From positions 609,709 to 673,708 of the forward strand of contig NZ_LBHJ01000003.1 of assembly GCF_001006305.1 (NCBI RefSeq): a stretch of 64,000 nt of DNA, given 5' to 3'. Of the stretch, positions 36,166 to 44,292 are shown one piece after another. A program made the position numbers and the translations under genes. The DNA comes from Silvibacterium bohemicum (GTDB taxonomy: Bacteria; Acidobacteriota; Terriglobia; Terriglobales; Acidobacteriaceae). A model generated the notes under the pieces. It did not search any database, was not told where the DNA came from, and saw only the letters and a list, made by a program, of their open reading frames with translations. Position 1 is the stretch's first letter. Every line of letters starts with the position of its first letter.

Positions 36166-37050
36166 TCAATCGCTTGCCTGCAGCGTCCTTTTCAGACACT
36201 CCACCGGTGCCCTGAGCCTTCCAATGTTTGGTGAACATACAAGCCACGTGCCGATGCGATGTTTAAAATCGGTTGGCACGATAAAACGCAAACGATTGGC
36301 ACGTCTTGATGCGGCCACATCTTTCTTCCGTGCGAGGCCAATCCCCAATCCCTTTTCGATCAACTCCAGCTTCAGCGCAGCCCCTGACGATTCCACCAGA
36401 ATGCGCGGCGGTTCACCGAGCTTGTTGCAGCCGCGAATCAGTTCATCTCTCGCGCTACAGCCCGGCGGATTCAGCGCCCATGCATACTCCATCAGATCTG
36501 CCAGACGCACAGAAGATGGAATCGCAAGAGATTTCGCAGCCACGACGCCCATTGCGTCGTGACTTAGTAAATCGCCCGAGAGGCCTTCCGGCACTCGGGC
36601 ATCATCAATCAGAAGGATCACGACGGCATCAAGGTCCCGTCTCTCCACCTTCTTCATCAAGCTGTGCGACTCATCGACAACAACCTGTATCTGTAGGTTC
36701 TGGAATTCGCGGCAAAGGCTCTCAATCGATCGTGCAAGCAACATATCTCCGATCGACATGCTGATCCCGAGACGAAACTCTCCCTTCATCTCTGCATCCG
36801 GCACCATGGCGGCGCGCATGGAGTCGATCGCCGCCAGAACATTTTTGGAATGCTTATAGGCCTCCGCTCCTTCGGGCGTGAGTACCAGTGGACGTGCCTC
36901 GCGGTGAATGAGCACCGCGCCTACAGATTGCTCCAGATTCTGCAGCCTGCGAGTCACAGCAGACTGACTCAGTTTCATCCTGGCTCCCGCAACCTTCACC
37001 GACTTGCTCTCCGCTACAACAACGAATGCTTCCAGATCTGAAAATTCCAT
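36166..37050 (-). CDS. LysR-type transcriptional regulator
   Basis: A 294-residue regulator: N-terminal HTH (FSDLEAFVVVAESKSVKVAGARMKLSQSAVTRRLQNLEQSVGAVLIHR) and a periplasmic-binding-protein-like effector domain. The ATG at 37050 is where the HTH begins; an upstream in-frame extension adds only non-homologous residues. It is divergent from the SnoaL-like gene at 37229 across about 180 bp, the usual geometry for a LysR protein controlling its neighbour. It is distinct in sequence from the two near-identical LysR genes further right. Confidence 0.92.
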   Translation of the reverse strand: MEFSDLEAFVVVAESKSVKVAGARMKLSQSAVTRRLQNLEQSVGAVLIHREARPLVLTPEGAEAYKHSKNVLAAIDSMRAAMVPDAEMKGEFRLGISMSIGDMLLARSIESLCREFQNLQIQVVVDESHSLMKKVERRDLDAVVILLIDDARVPEGLSGDLLSHDAMGVVAAKSLAIPSSVRLADLMEYAWALNPPGCSARDELIRGCNKLGEPPRILVESSGAALKLELIEKGLGIGLARKKDVAASRRANRLRFIVPTDFKHRIGTWLVCSPNIGRLRAPVECLKRTLQASD

Positions 37051-37228
37051 GTCTGTTCCTACGGCGCCTGGCGTTTTGCGCATAACTAGTATGTCCATAA
37101 TTACTGTAACGCTGGTCACATACGCAACATCTACTTGAGTAAAGGGAAGTCGGCGCTTGTCACGGAACAACAAAATGAATGCAAACATTGCTACCCGCTT
37201 TCACTCACCTCGCACCACTGGAGACACC

Positions 37229-37789
37229 ATGAAGATCAGACATCTACTAGCTGGAGCAGCGTTAGCGGCGATTGCAAATATGGGAATGATTGCGTGTGCT
37301 CAAACAAATTTCATCCCCTCGGCCGCCGTCAATCCGGAGCAGACAAATACACAGAATGGGAAGCCATCCTTTGATCCCGATCGCGAATACCGCCGACTCA
37401 TCGAAATAGAAAATAAGGGCGACCTGACGTCGATCCGGCAGATCTTCTGGAAGTCGCCATCCGCTGTGTTTATCGGTAAGACTCCCTCCGCGCAGGTAGC
37501 GAAGCTGGGAAACTGGGCGGGCTTTTGGGGAGACGACGCAATCGCGGAACTTGAAGGTATCGTTCGAAGCAACCTTCACATTACTCCAGACTATTCCCGC
37601 GTCAAGACAGTGTTCTTGGCCAAAGATGTCGCTGAAACGTACGCTCCGATTGAGTTGACTGTCTCATTTGCGGGTCTCGATCCAGCGCCGAGGTCACTCC
37701 TGCAAATTGTCGATTGGGTCAGCACCGATGACGGCTGGAAGATCGCAACCATCATAGCCCTGCCCATCCCGCTGGTAGCGGCAAAGTAG
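37229..37789 (+). CDS. Exported SnoaL/NTF2-like protein
   Basis: A 186-residue product with a signal peptide (MKIRHLLAGAALAAIANMGMIACAQ) whose Cys after MIA suggests either a lipoprotein or a Sec substrate cleaved at ACA-Q. The mature part resembles a SnoaL-like alpha+beta cone (DREYRRLIEIENKGDLTSIRQIFW; FWGDDAIAELEGIV; IVDWVSTDDGWKIATIIA). Catalytic role unknown. ATG at 37229 follows GGAGACACC. It lies divergent to the LysR gene and 99 bp before the Tat-exported hydrolase, so the two are probably co-regulated. Confidence 0.75.
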   Translation: MKIRHLLAGAALAAIANMGMIACAQTNFIPSAAVNPEQTNTQNGKPSFDPDREYRRLIEIENKGDLTSIRQIFWKSPSAVFIGKTPSAQVAKLGNWAGFWGDDAIAELEGIVRSNLHITPDYSRVKTVFLAKDVAETYAPIELTVSFAGLDPAPRSLLQIVDWVSTDDGWKIATIIALPIPLVAAK

Positions 37790-37888
37790 CACACTCGTCT
37801 GCCAGGTGCGGCCTATCTCGTAACGGGCCGCTCGCTTGCATGACGTAGCCACCCATCTCAAATCTTCAAACCTATGAGGAGCGATCCA

Positions 37889-38869
37889 ATGGAACGCCGA
37901 AGTTTTCTCAAATCAGGAATCATCTCGAGTCTCGCAGCAGCGATTCCCCTCGCCGCTGAGCAGCCCAAACCCAAACAAACCGCAACGCATCCAGCGCCTT
38001 TGCCACCCACCTACCACCGCGCAGTGACGATCGATAACATTCCCATCTTCTACCGCGAGGCAGGCCCTGAAGGAGCGCCGGTGATTCTGCTGTTGCACGG
38101 ATGGCCGTCCTCGTCGCACATGTACCGGAACCTTATCCCGCTGCTGGCCGACCGATATCATGTCATCGCTCCCGACTACCCAGGCTTCGGCCATAGCGGC
38201 GTTCCATCGCGCGATCAGTACGACTACAGCTTCGATCGCATGGGAGAGATCGTCGACGCTTTGCTGCATAAGCTTCAAATCGAACGTTTCGCTATGTACA
38301 TTATGGATTTTGGCGGACCTATTGGCTTCCGCCTGATGCTGAAGCAGCCTGCTCGCGTCACTGCGCTCATCACGCAAAACGGGCCGGCCTATCCAGACCA
38401 TGGCGAGTGGTGGCAGGATCTGATCCAATACTGGAAAGACGGGACGCCCGAGAGCCGCCAGAAAGTTCGAGAGTACTTCACTCCCGAAGCCATCAGGCAA
38501 CAGTACGTATACGGGGTTCGCGACGTCTCCCGCATCGATCCCGATAACTGGCTCATCGACACCTCCCTCATAAACAGGCCCGGCCTGGATGAGATTCATC
38601 TCGACATGCTTTACGACATACGAAAGAACGTTCCCCTGTTCAAGGATGTCCATGAATACTTCCGGTCCCATCGTCCCCCAACGCTCATCGTCACCGGAGC
38701 CGATGATGAAATCTTCCCCGGAGACAGCATGAAGAGCTATCTGAACGATCTACCGGACGCAGAGCTTCACCTTCTGGATACCGGTCACTTCGCCTTGGAG
38801 GACCACTGCGAGGAGATCGCATCGCTCATACATGAGTTTCTGGGACGGAAGCTCAACAAAGCGGTGTAG
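37889..38869 (+). CDS. Tat-exported alpha/beta hydrolase (haloalkane dehalogenase/epoxide hydrolase-like)
   Basis: A 326-residue protein with a twin-arginine signal (MERRSFLKSGIISSLAAAIPLAAEQ). The core shows FYREAGPEGAPVILLLHGWPSSSHMY, APDYPGFGHSGVP, nucleophile Asp in YIMDFGGPIGFRL, acid in VTGADDEIFPG and His in LDTGHFALEDHCEEIA. It is a paralogue of the Sec-exported protein at 20396. The ATG at 37889 has GAGGAGCG upstream. Acts in the periplasm on a small hydrophobic substrate, likely by an alkyl-enzyme ester; substrate unknown. 38870-39443 has no gene. Confidence 0.9.
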   Translation: MERRSFLKSGIISSLAAAIPLAAEQPKPKQTATHPAPLPPTYHRAVTIDNIPIFYREAGPEGAPVILLLHGWPSSSHMYRNLIPLLADRYHVIAPDYPGFGHSGVPSRDQYDYSFDRMGEIVDALLHKLQIERFAMYIMDFGGPIGFRLMLKQPARVTALITQNGPAYPDHGEWWQDLIQYWKDGTPESRQKVREYFTPEAIRQQYVYGVRDVSRIDPDNWLIDTSLINRPGLDEIHLDMLYDIRKNVPLFKDVHEYFRSHRPPTLIVTGADDEIFPGDSMKSYLNDLPDAELHLLDTGHFALEDHCEEIASLIHEFLGRKLNKAV

Positions 38870-39328
38870 TTCGTGAGATAGGGTCAGACGACTTTGCTAT
38901 TGCCGATTGAGACGCGTCAGCGTCTAGAAAGAAAATCGACCGTAGAAACAAGACAGGCCGATTCGCCGCCGCCGTCACCTGTCGACTTCAGGGCGATGCG
39001 CTCATTGACCTATTCAGATCGATCTGTGTCTCTGCAAGTTGTCGTATACCGGTGGGGCACTTCAGATGGTCTTCGACTTCACACTTGATTTGGACGTAGT
39101 GGCTGCCCTGAACGAACAGTCACGCTCTCTCCCCAGAGTCTGGTAGGAGCGGATTCGGTCTGGCGTCGCAACCTGTTCAATGTTTCCGGAAGCAGAAACC
39201 ACTCAGAGTGGTGCCCTTAGACCCGGTGCATGAGACGGAAGCAGACCGTGAGAAAATTATCTGAAGTTGTAGACTTGCTTGCCATGGAGACTCGTGATGC
39301 GTGGTCGAGAGTCGAGCACAGAATGTGG

Positions 39329-39355
39329 TTGGGCTGACCGCCACGTTCAGCCCAA
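39329..39355. terminator. Hairpin downstream of the integrase relic
   Basis: Nine-base perfect arms TTGGGCTGA and TCAGCCCAA with a 9-base loop. It lies about 90 bp beyond the integrase stop. No T-run on either side, so a terminator role is only possible. Confidence 0.3.
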
Positions 39356-39443
39356 ATCCCCAGTTGGTTCAGAGTTTTTGTGTCAAATCGCGGCGATTCC
39401 TACCGATTCGACCGGTTTTGCCGGTTTCTAACCCCTGTTCCGT

Positions 39444-40696
39444 CTATAAGATAGGGATGGCATGGATGAGGTCATCGGTTCGATCCCGATCAGGTCCACC
39501 AACAAATCCTTTCTGACTTGAACTTACGGCACCGCCATTTTTCTTGCAGCTTCTCCGAGGGTGCTGAAGTTTTTTTATCTCCAGTGGCAGCATTAATTCC
39601 ATCACTTTCAGGCTCGCTTCGCGTTCTTGCTGATCGATCGCGCGGGTGTAAACATCGAGCGTCGTGCGACTGCTGGAATGGCGCATCAACTCCTGTGCGA
39701 CCTTAATGTCGACACCGAGTGAGCGCAAATTCGTCGCCAGCGAATGAGGGAAGTGTGCCACCCAATCTGCTTGCCAACGACTCCAATCCTAGCTAGCGCG
39801 GGCCGAATGCTCTTCTCCAAAATGCTGTCGGGACTGAGAGGTCGGGCGCCCTTGAGCCGTGGCGAAGGGAACAAGAAATCCAGATCCATTGCATAAGGCG
39901 ATTGTGCGCGCCACACTAACGGAGCATTCAGGACGACCGGGTGAAACGGGACAGGGCGGCAAGACGCCTCGGTCTTCATCTTCCCGAAGCGGTTGCGCAC
40001 GCAGGACCGCAAGATATTGACCTCCATCGTTCTGGTGTTGAGGTCTAACCATGTGAGCACGATCATTTCCGATCGACGAAGCCCCGTGCTGCCAATCAGC
40101 AAGACCATGGCCCGGTCACGTACAGAAAGCTGCTGGACTAACTTCTGGAACTCCTCTGGAGTGAGAACGTCCTTATCGCGGAGGCGACGCTGTGAGGTTC
40201 GCACTCGGCTGATCGGGTTGAACGTGAGCCATTGATAACGGATCGCGTGGTTGTACAGTACGGACAAAACACACTTGAGTTTCGCCTTTGACGCGGGCGC
40301 CAATGGAAGAGAGTGTAGCCATTCTTCGACTTCTAGTGTCCGAATGGAACCAAGTCGAAGGCTCCCCCATCTTGGCTCAATGTACCGCTTGAACAGATTG
40401 CGATGGTTATCGATGGTTGAGAAGGACTTCTTCTCCTGAGTCAGTTCGTGCACTCGATAGTGCGCCGGAAGCTCGCATACTGTGTGTGGCGTTCCAATGT
40501 CAAAGTTGATGGAACTGCGAAGTGCAGCGACAGCCTTCTCCGCTTCGCGTTTACTCCGAATTTGAGCTACGCTGCCGATGATCTTCTTCTTGTAGATTCG
40601 TTTCCCAGAAGAATAGTCATACCAGCGAAACACCCAAACATCGGAGCAGCCTTTCCTCTTCGCCTTGAAGAGACTCCCTTGCTGATACCTGTTCAT
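39444..40696 (-). pseudogene. Tyrosine site-specific integrase, frameshifted, over a tRNA att site
   Basis: Starts at ATG 40696 behind a strong AAAGGAGG. It reads an N-terminal SAM-like arm domain (ELTQEKKSFSTIDNHRNLFKRYIEPRWG), then the catalytic domain with the first Arg in LIGSTGLRRSEMIVL. Near 39765 one base is missing (ACTTTCC became ACTTCC); in the next frame the sequence continues HSLATNLRSLGVDIKVAQELMRHSSSRTTLDVYTRAI with the catalytic His and Tyr. The Arg of the HxLR-like motif also reads Pro (FPHSLAT instead of FRHSLAT), so two independent lesions argue for real decay. The C-terminus runs through the tRNA fragment before stopping at 39444. Likely the relic of an integrated island. 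Confidence 0.88.
39457..39501 (+). other. tRNA-Ala(GGC) 3' fragment, probable integrase attachment site
   Basis: From the anticodon loop onward the sequence has exact tRNA geometry: loop with anticodon GGC at 39459-39461, 3' anticodon strand GGATG, 5-base variable loop, T-arm with stem ATCGG/CCGAT around TTCGATC, 7-base acceptor strand CAGGTCC, discriminator A and CCA (39499-39501). The 5' half is absent: upstream bases cannot pair. Such duplicated tRNA 3' ends mark the far edge of elements integrated by tyrosine recombinases. Confidence 0.85.
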
Positions 40697-40782
40697 TTGA
40701 CCTCCTTTGTATCCACTCAGCGCATGCTTAAAATGCTCGAATAGACGCGGCACCTCGCGGGACGATCTCGATTGTCTTGCCG

Positions 40783-40829
40783 TTGGTAAATAAAGCAGCC
40801 GCTGCTATCATTAAGATGTGTATACATCT
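40783..40829 (+). promoter_or_regulatory. Promoter and 16-bp inverted-repeat operator of the chorismate mutase gene
   Basis: A plausible sigma-70 promoter: TTGGTA (40783-40788), 17-bp spacer, TATCAT (40806-40811). It is followed at 40814-40829 by the inverted repeat AGATGT-GTAT-ACATCT. The GTG start (40818) lies inside the operator, six bases after the -10 box, so the mRNA would be leaderless. The same inverted repeat occurs at 44232, 48639 and 60707. Confidence 0.7.
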
Positions 40830-41450
40830 CATCAGCACAACGCGGCTTCTTGTACCAGGCAGAAAGTCCGTTTCAATGTAGCGGTGGCAATCGTCGTAGG
40901 GACTATGGCGTGGGGAGCGGCATCGGGCCAAAGTGGAGTCGGTCAGTTCGATCCTTTGGTTAGAACCTCTGCTCGCAGGCTTGCTATTGCGGAACAGGTG
41001 GCACTTTCCAAATGGGATAGCGGCGCTGCTGTGGAGGATGCGACACGCGAAGCGCAGGTAATTCAGGGCGCGGTTACGGCCGGCGAAGCCAGGGGCATCG
41101 ATGCGGCATCCGTCACAAAATTCTTTAGGGCGCAGATCGAGGCGAACAAGGTCGTCCAATACTCTCTGCTGGCCGAATGGAGGAGGCAAGGCAGTGCACC
41201 GTCCCACGCCCCGATTAACCTTGCCGGTGTAATACGGCCCGAACTGGATCAGTTGCAGGCAGAACTCGTTGCAGAGTTGGTTGACACGAAGGAGATACGA
41301 TCCGGGGCGCGTTGCCGGATCGAGGTGGCCACCGCAGTTGGAAAATATGTTGCTGCCCACCTTAACGAGAGATCAACGCTCACTGAAATCGGATTGGATC
41401 GTGCGCTCAGCGAGAGTTGCGCTGATTCGGTATCCCAAACCTCTAAGTAG
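40818..41450 (+). CDS. Secreted (periplasmic) chorismate mutase, AroQ-gamma type
   Basis: Converts chorismate to prephenate. The 210-residue protein has an N-terminal export signal (VRFNVAVAIVVGTMAWGAASGQS) and an all-helical AroQ-gamma core: LVRTSARRLAIAEQVALSKW, VEDATREAQVI, DAASVTKFFRAQIEANKVVQYSLLAEW, with the Arg/Lys/Gln residues expected for the active site. Exported copies are known in other Gram-negatives. The GTG start at 40818 is forced: a stop codon lies six bases upstream and no later start would keep the signal. It begins MYTS inside the operator, exactly as the marR gene does. Convergent with the quinone oxidoreductase gene. Confidence 0.87.
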   Translation: MYTSHQHNAASCTRQKVRFNVAVAIVVGTMAWGAASGQSGVGQFDPLVRTSARRLAIAEQVALSKWDSGAAVEDATREAQVIQGAVTAGEARGIDAASVTKFFRAQIEANKVVQYSLLAEWRRQGSAPSHAPINLAGVIRPELDQLQAELVAELVDTKEIRSGARCRIEVATAVGKYVAAHLNERSTLTEIGLDRALSESCADSVSQTSK

Positions 41451-41468
41451 TTCGCGTTGAGGGAGAGA

Positions 41469-42455
41469 TCAGCCAATATCGATGACGATTTTGCCTTTTG
41501 CTTTGCCGGACTGCAAGCGGCGGTGTGCGTCGGGGGCGGTATCAAGAGTAAACTTTCCTTCGTCCAGGAGCGGCCGTAGCTTCCCATCGTCGACGAGTTT
41601 CGCGATTTCCCTCAGGATTTTTCCATGCCCCTCCCGGCCTTGATTCTCGAGTAGGGGAAGCATCATGAAAATGACGTGAAGCGAGAGGCCCTTTGAGTGT
41701 GCTTCGCTTAGGTCCAGTGTAGTGCGGCCGTTCGTGGTTGAAATGCGGCCGTTCGAGGCTGCTGCGGCCAGAGATAGCTCCAGATTCTTGCCGCCGATCG
41801 TATCGAACACAACGTCAAAACCGCGTCCAGCGGTGAGACGGTCGACATACTGGCTAACCTTTTCCTGGCGATAATTGATGATCTCGTCGGCTCCGAGACT
41901 TCGTGCGATTTCGGAATCCTCGTTCTCAGCTACTGTTGTCGCGATTCGGGCACCGACTGCCCTTGCCAGTTGCAGTGCTACATGACCGACTCCACCGGTG
42001 CCCCCATGCACCAGAACATGATCAGATGGAGCTATTTTTGCGCGTTCCAAACCTTGCCATGCAGTAATTGACACCAGAGGTAAAGCCGCGGCCTCGCGCA
42101 TCAATAAGCACTTTGGCTTCAGGGCGACGAGTCTTGCGTCGGCGACGATGTACTCGGCCAATGTGCCGCCGAAGCCTTTGACTCCGCCGGCGCAACCGTA
42201 GACTTCATCTCCCTTGGTAAAGCCGATAACGCCATCCCCTACCTCTTCCACGGTCCCAGCGATATCCGAGCCTAGAATGCCCGGCAGCGCCGGCGCAGCC
42301 GAAATGCCTCCCTCCCGGATTTTGATATCGAGCGAGTTTACGGACGTCGCCCTAAGATGAATCAATAGTGTTCCGTCCTCTACGACGGGCTTTGGGACTT
42401 CGGTGAGCCTGAAGTTCTCCGGACCGCCAAACGCGGTTAAGAGTTGAGCTTTCAT
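41469..42455 (-). CDS. Zinc-free quinone oxidoreductase (MDR family)
   Basis: A 328-residue NADP(H)-dependent medium-chain reductase: GroES-like domain (LPGILGSDIAGTVEEVGDGV) and Rossmann domain with VLVHGGTGGVGHVALQLARAVGA. The structural- and catalytic-zinc Cys residues of alcohol dehydrogenases are absent, as in quinone oxidoreductases. Cytosolic; probably reduces quinones or enones. Lies 66 bp upstream of the damaged crotonase stop on the same strand, so both may be in one transcript controlled by the 40-bp element at 43656. Confidence 0.9.
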   Translation of the reverse strand: MKAQLLTAFGGPENFRLTEVPKPVVEDGTLLIHLRATSVNSLDIKIREGGISAAPALPGILGSDIAGTVEEVGDGVIGFTKGDEVYGCAGGVKGFGGTLAEYIVADARLVALKPKCLLMREAAALPLVSITAWQGLERAKIAPSDHVLVHGGTGGVGHVALQLARAVGARIATTVAENEDSEIARSLGADEIINYRQEKVSQYVDRLTAGRGFDVVFDTIGGKNLELSLAAAASNGRISTTNGRTTLDLSEAHSKGLSLHVIFMMLPLLENQGREGHGKILREIAKLVDDGKLRPLLDEGKFTLDTAPDAHRRLQSGKAKGKIVIDIG

Positions 42456-42521
42456 CTTGGGTATTTCTCCTTTGCTGATCCATCCGGTTCAGCGTGACGT
42501 CAACCAATCTACCGCGCGACG

Positions 42522-43481
42522 TCACTTACCCTGATAAACCGGCTTCCTGCCCTCGGCCTCCGCTTTACGACCTTCCTTGAAGTCTTCTGTCCGATAGAGG
42601 GCACCATACTGCGCATCCAGCCTGGACAGAGCTGCGGATTCAGACGAGTCAATTGCCAGATGCGCGGACAGAAGCGTGGTCTTGATTCCAAGTGGTCCGC
42701 AGGCGGCGATTTTCGTAGCTATATCGACCCCGGCCTGCAAAGCTGTTTCGGGCGTAGGAGCAATCTGTTGCACCAGCCCCATACGATAAGCATCCTCGGC
42801 GCCTCAATGATCCCCGGTCAGCATGTAGCGCATGGCATTTCCCCATCCGGCTTCCCGAACGAAGCGAATGGTAGAGCCGCCACCGGGAAACCTTCCGTGG
42901 GTATTCTCGTCCTGACCGAATCGTGTGTCTGCGGACGCAACTCGGATATCTGCCACCAGATAGAGTTCGTCGGCCATATTCCATGTGTCCCCATGAACCA
43001 CCTCGACCAGCGGCTTTGTGAGCTTCGAGCTACCTTTCGCCAATGGGTCTATCGTTCCACGTTCGCTGATCAGAGGACGCCCGGTCGTTGCGAGCGCCTG
43101 AAACGCGTTGACATCGATACCGCGGGAAAAGTTCTCTCCATGTCCGAACAGCACAGCGGCACGAAGAGAGGGATCGTGATCGTATTGGTAATAGGCTTTC
43201 GCCAGCCCCACGAAGGCTTCAGGATCGAGCCGGTTTTGGATATACGGACGGTTTATACCGATCAGGACGATCTCTCCACGACGCTCGACCGTGACTTTAG
43301 CGGCGGAGCTAAGGGGTATATCTCCCATACGGACTACGTCACGATCGGGTTGTTGTCCCCTATCGGAAGTCTGCTCCTCGCCACTAGCGACAGAGGTAAA
43401 AGCGGAGAACGTGAATAAACCGCCGAACGCTGCCGCGCCTTTCAATAAGCTCCTGCGCTGAAAAATTCTCGAAAGTGACAT
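42522..43481 (-). pseudogene. Tat-exported enoyl-CoA hydratase/isomerase-like protein with an in-frame TGA
   Basis: A crotonase-fold protein read in one frame of 319 codons plus the stop. It opens with a twin-arginine signal (FQRRSLLKGAAAFGGLFTFSAFTSVASG), unusual for a CoA-dependent family. Then come VERRGEIVLIGINRP, LFGHGENFSRGIDVNAF (first oxyanion region) and VADIRVASADTRFGQDE, GGGSTIRFVREAGWGNAMRYMLTGDH, then TGA at 42804-42806, then GAEDAYRMGLVQQIAP to the end. Relatives have Trp at the stop (LTGDHWGAEEAYR), so TGG to TGA explains it. Start at 43481; a 40-bp regulatory element lies 175 bp upstream. Confidence 0.85.
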
Positions 43482-43655
43482 ACTGTTGGAACTCCCTGCC
43501 GAACTGCTTGTCAGTAGTGGGTATGTGACCCCCGCGAGGCGATCCTCATACCTAATCGGTCACTCACACTTCAGCGAGTTATCCCCGTACCGTTTGTGCA
43601 TTAAGCGCGCTCACACTAGATCAGATAAAGAATGAGTCCAACCTTTCGGAACAAT

Positions 43656-43695
43656 CCAATATCGTTTACGAGAGGTTTTGATAGTCGCGGCTTAT
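43656..43695 (-). promoter_or_regulatory. 40-bp repeated promoter element, copy 1 (upstream of the crotonase gene)
   Basis: Read on the minus strand: ATAAGC at positions 1-6, ATCA at 14-17, AAAC at 29-32, TATTGG at 35-40, with identical spacing to copies at 45172, 57536 and 61421. Its TATTGG end is 175 bp from the start codon of the gene it faces. Probable LysR-type regulator binding site (inference). Confidence 0.75.
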
Positions 43696-43717
43696 GAGGC
43701 GTGATCCCACCCCTCAG

Positions 43718-44110
43718 CTACTGAGCTGTGGTGACATATTGAGCGAGTCCGTTGCCGAACGACCAGTTCTCCTTTGGCACTTCGATGAGGTTGATGAAGA
43801 CATCTTCTTTGCGAAGTTCAATCCCTTCGTGTAGACGGTCCGCGAGTGCCTTGTAGAAGAGCTGCTTGAGTTCAACAGACCTGCCGCTATTCAGCGTTAT
43901 CTGAAAGAAAATGCACGCGTCTGATCGATGAATCCCGAGATAATCACGGTCAAAAGGCTGCCCGCTTTTTGGATGTTCCGTTATAACGTAGAACTTGTCA
44001 TGTTCCGGAACATTGAATACATCCACCAGGGTCTGGTACACGATACCGCCCACCTTAGTGCGATATTCCTCTGACTTTCCTTCAATCAAATCAATCCGAA
44101 CTAAAGGCAT
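43718..44110 (-). CDS. Tautomerase family protein (4-oxalocrotonate tautomerase-like)
   Basis: A 130-residue protein starting MPLVRIDLIEGKS; after Met removal Pro-1 would be the catalytic base of the tautomerase superfamily. The second beta-alpha-beta unit reads RLHEGIELRKEDVFINLIEVPKENWSFGNG, so it is a fused double-length member. Likely acts on an unsaturated keto-acid from aromatic breakdown. ATG at 44110 is supported by GAGGAGG upstream; the frame extends to 44245 but only non-homologous residues. A degenerate 40-bp element (44164) and a 16-bp inverted repeat (44232) lie in its upstream region, shared with the divergent LysR gene. Confidence 0.9.
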   Translation of the reverse strand: MPLVRIDLIEGKSEEYRTKVGGIVYQTLVDVFNVPEHDKFYVITEHPKSGQPFDRDYLGIHRSDACIFFQITLNSGRSVELKQLFYKALADRLHEGIELRKEDVFINLIEVPKENWSFGNGLAQYVTTAQ

Positions 44111-44163
44111 TTTTCCTCCTCGGAGCCTGCTGCTTGATTGGATCGTCCCATTTTTCTTTCGGT

Positions 44164-44203
44164 TCGATAGAAAATCCAGTGGGTTTTGATAGGCCTGAAT
44201 TAT
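44164..44203 (-). promoter_or_regulatory. Degenerate fifth copy of the 40-bp element
   Basis: On the minus strand ATAA at 1-4, TATCAAAACC over 13-22 and TAT at 35-37 match copy 1 with unchanged spacing, but the AAAC block is lost. It lies 54 bp before the tautomerase start in the same orientation as the other copies. Weaker than the four good copies. Confidence 0.4.
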
Positions 44204-44231
44204 CGACGGAACACACCCCATGATATCTTGT

Positions 44232-44247
44232 AGATGTGTATACATCC
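44232..44247. promoter_or_regulatory. 16-bp inverted repeat operator (MarR-type), copy B
   Basis: AGATGT-GTAT-ACATCC, with outer bases CTTGT and ACAAG extending the symmetry imperfectly. It lies 45 bp before the LysR start (44293) and about 120 bp before the divergent tautomerase start, so could control both. Confidence 0.7.
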
Positions 44248-44292
44248 CTACAAGCAGATGAGGTGTCGCCGAGGACGGGGATTTGAAGATCG

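Noticed and set aside
35880-39040. Similar 20-30 bp stretches near 35885 and 39000 sharing ATTCAGATCGATC
   Set aside because: Similarity is short and imperfect, with no conserved context; could be relics of the same element but too weak to claim.
39426-39501. Complete tRNA gene
   Set aside because: The 5' acceptor strand GGACCTG and the 5' anticodon strand are missing upstream; only the 3' part from the anticodon loop on has tRNA geometry.
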